NCBI GenBank assembly: GCA_030789695.1
Contig: CM061132.1
Coordinates: forward strand, 149,800,597-149,864,596
DNA from: Scilla litardierei
Taxonomy: Eukaryota > Streptophyta > Magnoliopsida > Asparagales > Asparagaceae
Length of the DNA: 64,000 nt
Reading direction: 5' to 3'
Shown here: piece after piece, positions 42,844-52,870 of the stretch
How the letters are laid out: every line of letters begins with the position of its first letter
How positions within the stretch are numbered: position 1 is the first letter of the stretch
The notes under the pieces: generated by a model
Database searches by the model: none
Told to the model about the DNA's origin: nothing
What the model saw: the letters and a program-made list of their open reading frames with translations, nothing else
Made by a program: the position numbers and the translations under genes

Positions 42844-43240
42844 GTCCTAAGCCAAGGAGCTTCACCCTTGCCGACCGACTCCTTCGCTCGTAAGTCTGGG
42901 GGAAATTCCCCCAGCCAGCACAGACGCCGACCGGTCCTAAGCCGAGGAGCTTCGCCCTCGCCGACCGACTCCTTCGCTCGTAAGTCTGGGGGCAATTCCC
43001 CCAGCCAGCACAGACGCCGACCGGTCCTAAGCTGAGGAGCTTCGCCCTCACCGACCGACTCCTTCGCTCGTAAGTCTGGGGGCAATTCCCCCAGCCAGCA
43101 CAGACGCCGACCGGTCCTAAGCTGAGGAGCTTCGCCCTCGCCGACCGACTACATTGCCCGTGTGTCTGGGGTAATTCCCCCAGCCAGCGCATACGCCGAC
43201 CGGTCCTAAGCCGAGGAGCTACACCCCCGCTGAATGACTC
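42844..43240. repeat. Tat-H minisatellite, 90-bp unit, five copies
   Basis: The unit starts GTCCTAAGCCGAGGAGCTTC at 42844, 42934, 43024, 43114 and 43203, so the period is 90, 90, 90 and 89 bp. Each unit holds the hairpin CTGGGGGCAATTCCCCCAG. The open frames across it are repeat translations. Confidence 0.93.
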
Positions 43241-43712
43241 CGTTGCTCATAAGACTGGGGGCAGCCCCCCAGCCATCAAGGATGTCAACCGACTTGTCCA
43301 CTCGAGGGGCAAGGGGCAACCTCCCGGAGAAAGGAGGCGAGCGACCACCGTCAGTAGAGGAGCCGAGGTCGCAGCAACAAAGCAAAATGCGCGGGGAATT
43401 CAAGTAAGTCGATTTCATTTCCAACAATTAACCAAGGTACAAAAGTGTGTCTTATTTACAGGAAATCGAGGTGGAGAAACCTCCTTACAAATAATCCGCC
43501 CTCGGCAGACAACAAAACCCGTCACCTATGAAAACTAGGGTAACGCCGGCAGAGCAAAACTTGTCGACCAAGAACACAAAGTCGCCGGCTCAAACGAACG
43601 TCCGTGCAATCAGCAATTGTTTGCCCCGAAGCAGGGAGCCGGTAAAGAAGCCAATGGAGACTGCGAGGTCAGGGATCCATTTCAAGTAGGCCGGGCCAAA
43701 GCGAAGCGGATG
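43241..43712. other. Tat-H region between minisatellite and antisense gene
   Basis: Non-coding; it presumably includes the 3' untranslated end of the antisense gene. No clear polyadenylation signal is seen. Confidence 0.5.
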
Positions 43713-45912
43713 CTAAAAAATTCGAGGATAAAAACAAGGATGACCGGCCGGGAAGGACGACCTAGGGAACCCGGGCTCGGGAGGACGCATCCTCAGGCGC
43801 CTCGCCTTGCTCGGAGCGAGGCGGATCGACAGGCGGAGGGGCTTGCCAGACGCGCTCTGCGCAATCCCGAAAGGAGGACTGGACGACTTCGACAATCCGG
43901 GGCCGATAAGGTCTTCATATTTACAGAAGGCCTCCCTGAGGACCTCGAAGATCCTCTCCCCCAGAGTCCCGACGACGCCTCTTTCCACCTCATCCACGAA
44001 CCGTGCCACCTGACGCCTATCCAACAGTTCCCTCTAAAGCTCCTCCCTCTCCAGGAGGAACGACTCCGCCGCTTCCTCGGCAGACTGCCGAGTGTCCTCC
44101 AACTTCCCCTGGAGGTCATCCACTCGTCCCTCTAGCTCGGCCACCCGGAGCTTAAGTTGCCGAGACTCCATCTGGGCTTCCACCACAGCTACCTCCGCCG
44201 CCCCAGCCCACTCGTGGGCCCTCACAGAGGACTCCTCCAGCTCCCTCAAACGGACAGCTCGACGATGCGACTCAACAGCGAGCGTTGAACCCTGAACGAC
44301 AAGACATGAGCCAAGAAGAGAGTGAAGGAAAGAAAAGGACAGCAGGATAGCCAAACCTGTTGAAAGATCTAGACCAAGGAGTCTGACACCTTGTCGGTGG
44401 GGACCCTCTCGAGGAGACTACGGTCCCGGGGGAGGACGGAGCCCTCGGCGAACTGCTGAGCCAGGGCTCGGTCGACAAACACCGAACCCCTGGGGGTGAC
44501 CTCGAGGGAGGCCGAGCTGCTCGCCAACATGGCACCGATTCCCGATATTGGAGGCGGAGACGCTACGACGGGGGTGGTTGTCAGGGCCACCGGAAGATCC
44601 CGGCGGCCACCACCGGGGGCACGGAGCACACCGGACTGGAGGGGTCCACGCCTTCCTTCCTCCTCTTCTCTTCGTGAGGCTCGGCAGGCGCCGAAGGGGA
44701 GCGCTTCCGCCTCGTGCCACCTCCACCCTTGGGGACAAGAGGGGGCACGCCAAGCGCAAGAGGAGCTGCACCGAACCCGTCGTTACCCCCCGCCACTTGG
44801 GCTGGTGGGACAGATCCGGCCCTTGCGACCCCCCCGGGGAGGAGACTACCAGAAGAAGAGGCGGGAGGTGAGGCCACCACCCTGCCCACGGTGGGCTCGG
44901 CTCGGCGCACCTCCTCCTCAACGGTCCGCTGAGGTGCCCTTCCCGAGGTGCTACCTCGGCTCCGAGCGGCTCCACGCCGAATCAGCTCATCAACGTTGCG
45001 GGTGAACTCACGACCAGCCATTCCTGCATGCGAAACCGAAATCAGGGTAAGCCACGGGGCAATCCAGGACTGAAAAAGCGACCTACCCGGAGACCACAAG
45101 ACGGCCTTCAGGAGTAGGTCGTCCAGCAAAGGCCAGATGGATTTCGCCTCCAAGGGGAGGGTCGACAGCAGCGCGACGGCCACCTGATCAGCCTTGGAGA
45201 GGGTTAGCATTGGGCAAGGCCGACCCGACCCACCCCAACCTGTCAAAATCTGGGCATCCTCAAGGAAGACCACGAAGACGTAATCCGAGCTCCAATCCCC
45301 CGCCCAGTGGGGCAGCCCGATCAGGCATTCCCTCCCTGCACGGGCTCGGAGGTGCAACCATGGCCCTAGACCGACCGCCTGGATCTGATAAAAATAGAAG
45401 AGAAGGGGGAGAGATGGCTCCAGACCGCGAGTACGGCAGAGCATCACAAAGCCCGTCAGAACCGCAACTGAGCAGGGGGTGAACTGGCAAAGGGGCACCA
45501 TGAGATACTCCATGACTTGGATGAAGAAGGGATTGAGCGGGAAACGGAGACCCAGACGGAACACCTCGACGTAAACGCCGACTTCATTGCTCCTCGGAAG
45601 ACAGATCCGCTCGTCGATGAAAGGGACTCGAACATCATACGGGTGACAGAGGCACTTTCCCCGGATCTCCGCAACCGCCAGAAAAGAAGTCCTCGACGGC
45701 GTTCTGAGGACAACCGGAGGCACATTAAGCCGCACGGCAACCGACGCCACGTCATCGCCAGCATAGTCTGGGAAGAGCTTCCCCTTCCCTTTATCTCGGA
45801 GGAAACAGCTCCCCGAGGAGGAACCGGATCCCACAGATCAGGGCCCGCCCCGCCTGGACTCAGGAGGATCCCTCGCCCCTTGGCCAGAGCCACCTATCCT
45901 AAGAGCAGCCAT
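43713..45912 (-). pseudogene. Tat-H antisense gene, gypsy-type transposon (PF04195-like) protein
   Basis: ATG 45912 (MAALRIGGSGQGARD) lies about 143 bp after a TATATAAG box. A TGA at 45840-45838 interrupts the frame where a CGA codon is likely, then it stays open through the conserved domain (VYVEVFRLGLRFPLNPFFIQ ... FVMLCRTRGLEPSLPLLFYFY). Intron 1 is 63 bp (45086-45024, GTAGG...GCAG, phase 1) and lies exactly where Tat-A and Tat-B have it. Exon 2 is Ser/Pro/Arg-rich, with a frameshift near 44585. Intron 2 is 65 bp (44356-44292, GTTTGG...TTCAG). Exon 3 is a coiled coil (RVAELEGRVDDLQGKLEDTR). A frame change near 44030 leads into the last part, ending at 43713. Decayed, function unknown. Confidence 0.82.
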
Positions 45913-46054
45913 AATATGAAGATGGGAAAGGAGTTACCTTTTTGTTAATTTGGAGAAGACAAGGAAACGAAGGCAGCGAGAGACTCCGAGTTTGTGGAAA
46001 GCCAGGAACAGAGGGAAGAGCGAGGAAGAAGTTGGGATCAACGCAGCCGGGCCA

Positions 46055-46062
46055 CTTATATA
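46055..46062 (-). promoter_or_regulatory. TATA box of the Tat-H antisense gene
   Basis: The minus strand reads TGTATATAAGTGG between the polypurine tract and the antisense ATG. Confidence 0.72.
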
Positions 46063-46272
46063 CAAGACCCAGGGACGAATTCGAAACGCCTGACAGGAAC
46101 GCGTGGCAAGCCTCAAAGAGCCGGCGGCGTTTCGAAATCGGCGTCAAGGGAAGTCCAATCGACCCGCCTCATCATAACCTTCATTTATGACCACGCCTCG
46201 ACTGACGCGCTACTCGGAACCCCAGGAGTCACATCGGTCGAACCGAGCCGGCCAAGGCCGATCGGCCCCACC

Positions 46273-46284
46273 GATGGGGGCAAT
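46273..46284 (+). promoter_or_regulatory. Tat-H polypurine tract
   Basis: GATGGGGGCAAT lies directly before the 3' LTR; Tat-A and Tat-B have GATGGGGGCCAT and GATAGGGGCCAT. Confidence 0.88.
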
Positions 46285-47435
46285 TGATACGTCTATTTTG
46301 CGGAGGCCCAACAGCATGGGCCCAAAGGCGCGGCCCACTACGCGAAATCATGGGAGGCCCAAGCCCACCCAACGAAGCCCGAAGGACATGAACTCAGAAA
46401 CTCAACTACCGATCAGAAGCCCGTCTGCAAGATCAGGCCCGCCCGACAAGGCCCCCTAGAGGACCCCCGAACGGCGATCCGACCCGACCCCGAAAACGCG
46501 CAAGTCACTCGCCCACTCCGGCGATAACCGTTCCCCCGGGCCCGCGACCACTTAATGGCCATTATGGGGAGGTGCTGGCAGGGCGCAGGGAGCGGCGATG
46601 GGGAGGCGGATTGAGGGGGCACGATCGGGGGCGGACGAGGGACATGAGTCATGGGTAATCACGACAGAAGGCCTATAAAAGGGCTAGGAGGACGACTGGA
46701 TAAGGGACCGCATCTCAGGTAACTAAAACCTAAGGTACTCCATCAACGACCTAGTTCCCCCATTTCATCTCCTTCCTCCCCCGCTTGCTCCGGTGGACGT
46801 CGTTCCGATCTCCTCTCGAGTCGAACCGTCTCCGTCGAGCCTCCTCTTTCAGATCATCTTCTGACTTAGGCATCGGAGGGGATTTGGTCGGAACCAAGGT
46901 CTGGCCCCCCTGACGAGTGTTCTCGTCTGTTCAGGAGGACGTCAGATCCACGGGCTGAGGCTTCCCCTCCGCCCCACGCCAGCTGTGCATCAAGCAAGAC
47001 GACCGAGGCTACCCCTCGTCGTCCGACCGACCGAGGCCGAGCATCTCACACCGGGCCGAGGCTTCCCCTCCGCCCCACGCCGGTCGTGCATCAAGCAAGA
47101 CGACCGAAGCTACCCCTCGTCGTCCGACCGACCGAGGCCGAGCACGTCCATCCGAGCCGAGGCTTCCCCTCCGCTCACGAGGTGCCGAGGCTACCCCTCG
47201 TCGTCCGACCGTCCGAGGCCGAGCATCTCACACTGGGCCGAGGCTTCCCCTCAGCCCCCTTGAGGCCGAGGATCCAGACCCGGCCCAGCTGACGTGCTCC
47301 ATGTCGTCTGCAACTCCGATTGGCGTCGTGTCTGCACGGGCTCGATGCACCCGAGGGACCCAAGTCGGCCCCTTGACCACGTTGACCGGGTAGTCCACGA
47401 TCAACGCTTTTGTAGTGAGAAAACACTCTGAAACA
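46285..47435 (+). repeat. Tat-H 3' LTR (1151 bp)
   Basis: Same ends as the 5' LTR. Target duplication CTTTG follows at 47436-47440. TATA box at 46674-46681. Confidence 0.95.
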
Positions 47436-47440
47436 CTTTG

Positions 47441-47594
47441 CATGCTAGCTTCTATCACTTGCCTATTTTGATAATCTTGATTCTAGATTTGGTGACGCTT
47501 TAATTAACTGCAAATGAAGGAGTTAAGCACAATAATTTATGTTTGCTTATCATCGAAACAAATTGAGATATCCAATAGTCAACACTTTTTAATA
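47441..47594 (-). repeat. SIRE-like LTR, 5' portion (split by Tat-H)
   Basis: On the minus strand the LTR starts TGTTGACTATTGG at 47594. The phrase GATGATAAGCAAACATAAATT matches GATGATGAGCAAACATAAATA at the start of the intact SIRE-like LTR. It continues across Tat-H at 13235. Confidence 0.75.
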
Positions 47595-47700
47595 TAGCTT
47601 GCTAAGTATTTTCTCACGAATATGGCCTAACTGCAATTCCAAATGTCTGAGTAATTTGTATCAAAGATTTTATTCTGCCCAAGTTTTGAACATTACCTAT
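47595..47700. other. Unassigned 106 bp before Tat-B
   Basis: AT-rich, between the start of the SIRE-like LTR and the end of the Tat-B LTR. By position it should be the 3' end of the SIRE-like element's interior on the minus strand, but no clear polypurine tract is seen. Confidence 0.4.
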
Positions 47701-48964
47701 TGTTAAGGCCAAAATTGACCGGCACAGCTGTCAAGATGATTGGGACTCGACGCGCTGAGCTGGAGCCTAGTCAGCCTTTGGAATGGGACCCTCGGTTGGG
47801 TGAACTGGGGTCGTAGCTGATGGTTGATGATGGTACGACCTGTTGGATATGGACGATATGTATACACCCATGAGGGGATGTATGAGGGTATACGGACCTC
47901 GGATGTCGCGTGCATGAAAGCATGTGCGAATGGAACCTTTTCATGTGTGAAAAGGACCACTCGATAAGTGGAAAAAGCCACTTTATAAGTGCAAAAAGGC
48001 GCTTGATAAGTGCATAATGAAGAGGATAAGGAAATGTGCTAATATAGGCTAATAAGCTTATATATGGTTATTTCCTACCATAACTACCCCTTAGGCCTAT
48101 AAATAGGCAAGGGTAAGGCTTTTAAGGCTAATCCTTCATGCCATAAGTTTGCATAAGGAAAATCTTTTTTCCTCTTCTCCCTTCCATTTAGTTCTTCTTC
48201 CAAATAGAGATTTAGACGGTGGAAACTCTGCTTCGATCCTCTGTGACGAAGTAACGACCGTTGTGGCGAATCCGAGGGCAAAGTTCAGAGACTACAGCGC
48301 AGCGTACGCTAACGTAAGTTCTCTTTCGATCCTCCATCTCCGCACGACGGGATCCTACACGACCGTAGATCGACCTAAGAACGACCGTCTGATGGGTCGT
48401 TCAAGGTTGAAGAGCTCGATATCGATCTTGGGCGTTGAATGGAGATCGTTGATCTGTACCACATGGAGTCGTTAGGGGGGTTGGATCTGGGTTCCGACCC
48501 AAATCCCCTTCGATGCTTAAGTTAGTACGGAACTTAAGGGAGAGAGTGAGCTTGGTGTAGTAGATATCGACCCACAGAGGTTCGTCTCTAGACTATCGAT
48601 GCAAGCTCATATATGGAATGAGGAAGTAAGAAGATAGAGTTCTATGTATTAGCACTCATACCTTGAAGATGGAACCCCTTTACCTTCGTCTATCCATCTA
48701 ATTATAGGTGGCTCCCTCTTTATGATGTGTAACCGTCCCTTTTTTGATCAGCACACGATCTTCTCCGGGATTCGAGCTAATGGCTGTCCATTTACTCGGT
48801 CCCATTAACTTCGCCCCATTAATGTCGAAGGAAGTCCAACGGTCACCTGACCCGTTCGACTGACTCAGTCGTTGCCCGCTTAGAGTGCATGGTTAATGGG
48901 TCGCGGGTGAACAATGCGTCTGGTTTGCAGATACCCAAGTCGGGTCCATATCCGTGTACTAACA
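47701..48964 (-). repeat. Tat-B 3' LTR (740 bp without the solo LTR)
   Basis: It begins TGTTAAGGCC and ends GTGTACTAACA on the plus strand, like Tat-A. It is split by the solo LTR at 47841-48359. On the minus strand GATAGGGGCCAT precedes it. Confidence 0.88.
47841..48359 (+). mobile_element. Solo LTR (519 bp) inside the Tat-B LTR
   Basis: It begins TGTTGGATATGG and ends GGGATCCTACA, flanked by the perfect 5-bp duplication CGACC (47836-47840 and 48360-48364). The Tat-A LTR lacks it. CCTATAAATAGG near 48098 could serve as a TATA box. The full-length family is not seen elsewhere in the window; orientation is inferred from the TATA box and is uncertain. Confidence 0.88.
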
Positions 48965-49169
48965 ATGGCCCCTATCATTTGTGCCTTAGGAGTCACATTG
49001 ACTGGGGTTGAATGATGTGTAGTCTTCTTAAATGCGCACGAATTTCAAAATATTTGATTTGATATGTGCTGCCAAAAGCCTCGTCGCCTTTGGAGTGATC
49101 TCCGTCGTTTCTGGTGGCCAGTTTTGGACACGTGACCTGCATCTGAGGCTTGGCGGTTGAGTTTCTTAA

Positions 49170-49177
49170 TATATAAG
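49170..49177 (+). promoter_or_regulatory. TATA box of the Tat-B antisense gene
   Basis: TATATAAG lies 154 bp upstream of ATG 49331. Confidence 0.7.
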
Positions 49178-49330
49178 AGAGATGTCAAAGAGGAAGGCTA
49201 AAATTCTCCAGTATCATCCTCTTCCTTTCTTCGCCTGTTTGCTTCTATCGTCGCTTCTCTCGGAGATCGCCTATTCTTTTCCAAGGTATCTCCTTCCTTT
49301 AATTTTGACTCTCTTGTAGGTTGATCAGAC

Positions 49331-51581
49331 ATGTTTGGTCCGGTGGTGTTCAAGGTACCGACCTCTGAGGAACTGGCGGAGCATCTCCGGCCCCGTCGGC
49401 CTGTGGAAGTTCCTGGAAAGGGGAAATAAGTTTTGGTTGAGCCCGACCTACCTATTCGTCGAAGGGATCGGAAGTCGAAGGCCCCTATAGTTATCTTAGA
49501 CATGGCCCCTAGGTTCTCCCTTGACCTGCCTGCCGAGGTTTGGCGAGGTTGTCTCTGTGAACCCTTTAGGGTTATGGTGCATGATCCAGATGAGAGAGTG
49601 TGTTTCCATCGGAAGAAGGAGGTTGGGGTGTATATTAAGTCTTTCCACTTAGGACTTCGATTTCCCCTTCACCCCCTTCATTATCGAGATTTTGTGCTCT
49701 TCGGAGCTTTCTCTCTGTAGACTGGCTCCTCACTCCTTCCCTCCCATGGTGGGCTTCATCGAGCTGTGTGAGCTTTGTGGAGTTTGTCCAACCCTCGGAT
49801 TGTTCGGATACTTCTTTAAGATAGTCACTGACCCTTGCCGAGTATGGTATCACATAGTTGCTTGCCCGGGTACTAGGCTCATATTCGACATCCCAGTTTT
49901 TGACCCCGGGTGGTCGGACACCTTCGTGTTTGTCGCTCTGCCCGACCTAGGTCCATTGCTTAACGGCTGGAGTTTTCCGAGCCCCGGACTCACGAGGGAG
50001 TTACGGCTGTCCTTGGAGCAAGTGAGAGCCGAGTTTTTGCCGAGCAAGGACGAGGCAATGAAGGCTCTTCTAAATCGACTGAGAGAAGATAGGTCGATTC
50101 ATTATTTGCTGGATGACCATACGATAAAGATCCTTCTATGGTGCCTGGGTAAGGTATTTTGAATCGTTATCTTTATCTTCGCCACTCACGGTAATTATCT
50201 CCATTGTCTACAGATATGGCCAACTGCAACCGATGCAGCGGCAAGTCCAGCGTGGACCGGGTCTGGAGGGAGCAGAGGAAGAAGAAAAGGATGGCCGAGC
50301 GGTCTGGCGTCTGGGGCGATCGATCGAGCGCTCGTGGGGAGGGGTCAGATTCTCGGTCCCCCCTTCCCGTCCACCCAAGCTCCTCCTCTAAAGGGGGAGA
50401 GACCAGGCGGACGTCCATGCCTCCTCCTCGAGCTTCTTCGAGGGAGGCCTCTAACCAGGCTCCTACGCGTCCTCCCGCTTCTCTGGCTTCCGTCGTGGTT
50501 GGAGCGATGCCAGTGGTGGTTGATGTCGAATCTATCGACGTCGTCGAACCGACTGGGGAGGCTAGTCAGAAAAGGGAGACGTCCTCCTGCGAAGAGGAGG
50601 GGTCCCCGAAGAGGAGGCGATGGGCAGAAAAGACCCAATGGGGAAGGGCACTGGGGCTACTCCCCTCGAGACACCAGAGGCGGTGGAGACTCTGTCGATG
50701 CCTCAGGGCCCTGCGACGCCCCTCACGGATATGTGGCAGTGGGGAGACATCGTATCGCCCACCCCATTGGGTGGACCAATTCCTGGGGAGTTCGATCGAG
50801 CGCTCATGCTCAATCGGCTGTCGATTTGGCCATAAGGACTGATCTAAGGTGTGCTTCACCAGCCCCCCTTCGCTGTCGGTAGGGAGGAGTCGGCCCTGAC
50901 GGACTTTGGGGTGACGGCCAGGGTGGTGGAGAACTCGATCCTTTTCAAGGATTTGGAGTTCTTGCAGAAGCTGGATCTCGAGCAGATGACCAACTTCTTT
51001 GTTGGAAGCAGGTACTAGGTATGTCGTCTGAGCCTCTGTTTTCTGGTACCCTATTCGGTCGTTGCTCCTGACTGACCTTCGTTTTATTTGCATATGTCCG
51101 TTCTTGGGGTTATGATGTATCGCCAGGCTGTCGACTTGATTGACGGAGGTCGACGGGTGCCAGATGCTGAGCATAGAGCCCTCGACGCCGAAGCACGAGC
51201 GAAGGAGGTGGAGGAAGCCCTGGGGAAGACCCTCGCTGACAAGGTGGCAGTCGAGTGTGAGGCGATGATGGCAAAAGACAGCCTTTCATCGTTGTCGACT
51301 ATCCACTAGTCTGTCGAGCTCCAGTGGTGGACAGAGTGGGCCAGCTCAAAGAGGAGCTTGACGCCTTTATGAAGGAGACGGTCTAGCTTCGGACCAAATT
51401 CTTCAATCTTGAGAGGTGTGCAGAGGCCAGCAATGTGGAGAAGGCCGAGTTCCAAGCCAAAGTTGCAGGGCTCGAGGAGGCTGTCGCGAAGGAGAAGGCC
51501 GAGCTGACTGCTAAAGTCACGAAGGCGGTGGAGGCCTTTGCCCATGCTTTGGTGTCAGGGAGCGCTCCCCCTCCCTCCTAG
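49331..51581 (+). pseudogene. Tat-B antisense gene, gypsy-type transposon (PF04195-like) protein
   Basis: ATG 49331 opens MFGPVVFKVPTSEELAEHL; an in-frame TAA follows at 49427-49429 and a frameshift near 49680. The conserved domain spans 49640-50148 (KSFHLGLRFPLHPL, LCELCGVCPTLGLFGYFF, VWYHIVACPGTRLIFD). Intron 1 (50149-50213, 65 bp, phase 1) is intact, and exon 2 then reads DMANCNRCSGKSS, a Ser/Arg/Pro-rich stretch with a basic cluster. Intron 2 (51019-51093) has lost its acceptor: CAT stands where Tat-A has CAG. Exon 3 is a coiled coil (LDAEARAKEVEEALGKTLAD) ending in SGSAPPPS and a stop at 51579-51581. Same gene as in Tat-A and Tat-H. Confidence 0.82.
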
Positions 51582-51830
51582 ATTTTAGGTCGTCCCATTG
51601 TAACCTTAATTTTGTAATTCTTTTGAAATTGATGAAGAAGAAACTTTTTGCAGTTTTATCTCTTTATCCAAGAAAAAATTTATATCTGTGTGTGGCCCCT
51701 CGACAAGCTAACTTGAAAGAACTTAGAAATCTTTAAGCAAGTTATGTCGTGGGTAAGTTAGGTGTCTTCACCATAAATCACGCTCCTTTGGTCGTATGGT
51801 AGCAAGGGGTGTGACCCTTTCATCGGATGA

Positions 51831-52180
51831 AGGTCATTCGGTGGCGAGGAGATTGGACCCTTAGACTTACGGCCGATCGAAGTTGTTCGGTGGCGAGGGG
51901 CATGGCCCCTTCGACTTACGGTCGACGGAGGTCGTTCGGTGGCGAGGATATTGGACCCTTAGACTTACGGCTGATCAAATTCGTTCAATGGTGAGAGGCA
52001 TGGCACCTTCGACTTACGGCCAATGGAGGTCGTTCAGTGGTGAGGGGCATGGTCCCTTCGACTTATTGCCGAGGGAGGTCGTTCGGTGGCGAGGGTCATG
52101 GCCCCTTCGACTTACTGTCGACGGAGGTCGTTCGATGGCGAGGGGCATGGCCCCTTCGACTTACTGCCGATGGAGGTCAG
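51831..52180. repeat. Tat-B minisatellite, unit about 49 bp
   Basis: About seven units with GTCGTTCGGTGGCGAGGGGCATGGCCCCTTCGACTTAC split over a 48-50 bp period. Related to the Tat-A array. Confidence 0.88.
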
Positions 52181-52285
52181 AACTGTTCATACTGATGGCA
52201 TTTGCTGAGTCGTAATGATGAAGGTCGTCGTGGCTAAAGCTCTTCAGTATCGCCATTGGTAGCACTTTCGTAGACGTTCCGTGTT

Positions 52286-52866
52286 TCAAGGATGGGGAAA
52301 CTCCTTGTTGTCCAAAGTGGCAAGCTGGTAGGTGGCAGGACCGAGTACGTCGATCACTATGTAGGGCCCCTTCCATATTGCAGTGAGCCCTCCATTTTTG
52401 AGGACCTTGGAAGCGAAAGCGATCTCGTGCAGCTCTAAGTCTCCCGCACGAAAATTGCGTTCACGAACCTTCAAGCTGAAGTAGCGTGCCGTGCGCTTCT
52501 TTTATTCGGTGAGGGTCATCAACACCCGTTTTATGGAACTCGTCCCCGGTCATTGGTTGAACTCGAGCCCCTTTGAGTTTCTTCCTTCATCGTAGTATTG
52601 GAGACAAGTGGTCGCTCGTTGACCTTGATGGAGACAACAGTTTCGTGCCCGTAGGCCAGTACGATGGGCGTCTCCTCTGTCGGGGTTTTGTGGGTCGCTC
52701 TGTATGACCATGATATGTCGGAGATCTGATCTTTGAGAATTTTTGGGCAGGTCAAGTATCGTCGGACGTACTCGTCGGTATTTTTGGACATCGTTGGCCT
52801 GAAGTATCCCCGTCTCACGGCCTTTAGAACTATGGACTTTTTCCCATGATGGTTGACTCGTCTCAA
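52286..52866 (-). pseudogene. Tat-B integrase remnant, catalytic core deleted
   Basis: The minus strand first has the zinc-binding N-terminal region (NHHGKKSIVLKAVRRGYFRP ... YVRRYLTC), then, without the D,D-35-E core, the C-terminal block ISWSYRATHKTPTEETPIVL AYGHE and, after frame changes, the end of integrase (RNFRAGDLELHEIAFASK ... WKGPYIVIDVLGPATYQLA at 52474-52290). About 150 codons of the core are lost. This proves that the minus strand is the sense strand of Tat-B. Confidence 0.87.
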
Positions 52867-52870
52867 AAGA

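Larger units (their letters stand above)
13236..47435 (+). mobile_element. Tat-H: gag-only Ty3/gypsy Tat element, complete, with nested insertions
   Basis: Two LTRs (13236-14387 and 46285-47435) are flanked by the 5-bp target duplication CTTTG (13231-13235 and 47436-47440). A Tat-type primer-binding site and a polypurine tract are in place. Without the SIRE-like and Ath-1 insertions the element would be about 7.7 kb. Inside, plus-strand gag is followed directly by a short spacer, a 90-bp minisatellite and a minus-strand antisense gene. There is no protease, RT, RNase H or integrase, so it is non-autonomous. By eye the LTRs differ at about 34 of 1151 sites (3%). Confidence 0.95.
47701..52870 (-). 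mobile_element. Tat-B: 3' part of a Ty3/gypsy Tat element
   Basis: On the minus strand: deleted integrase (52866-52286), minisatellite, antisense gene (plus strand), polypurine tract, 3' LTR. The upstream part of pol, gag and the 5' LTR are lost or lie beyond Ath-C, which begins at 52871 and cuts into the integrase. The order is the same as in Tat-A and Tat-H. Confidence 0.85.

Noticed and set aside
42823..43192. Open frames across the 90-bp repeat of Tat-H
   Set aside because: The repeat period is a multiple of three, so open frames arise by chance; the peptide is a repeat of the unit.
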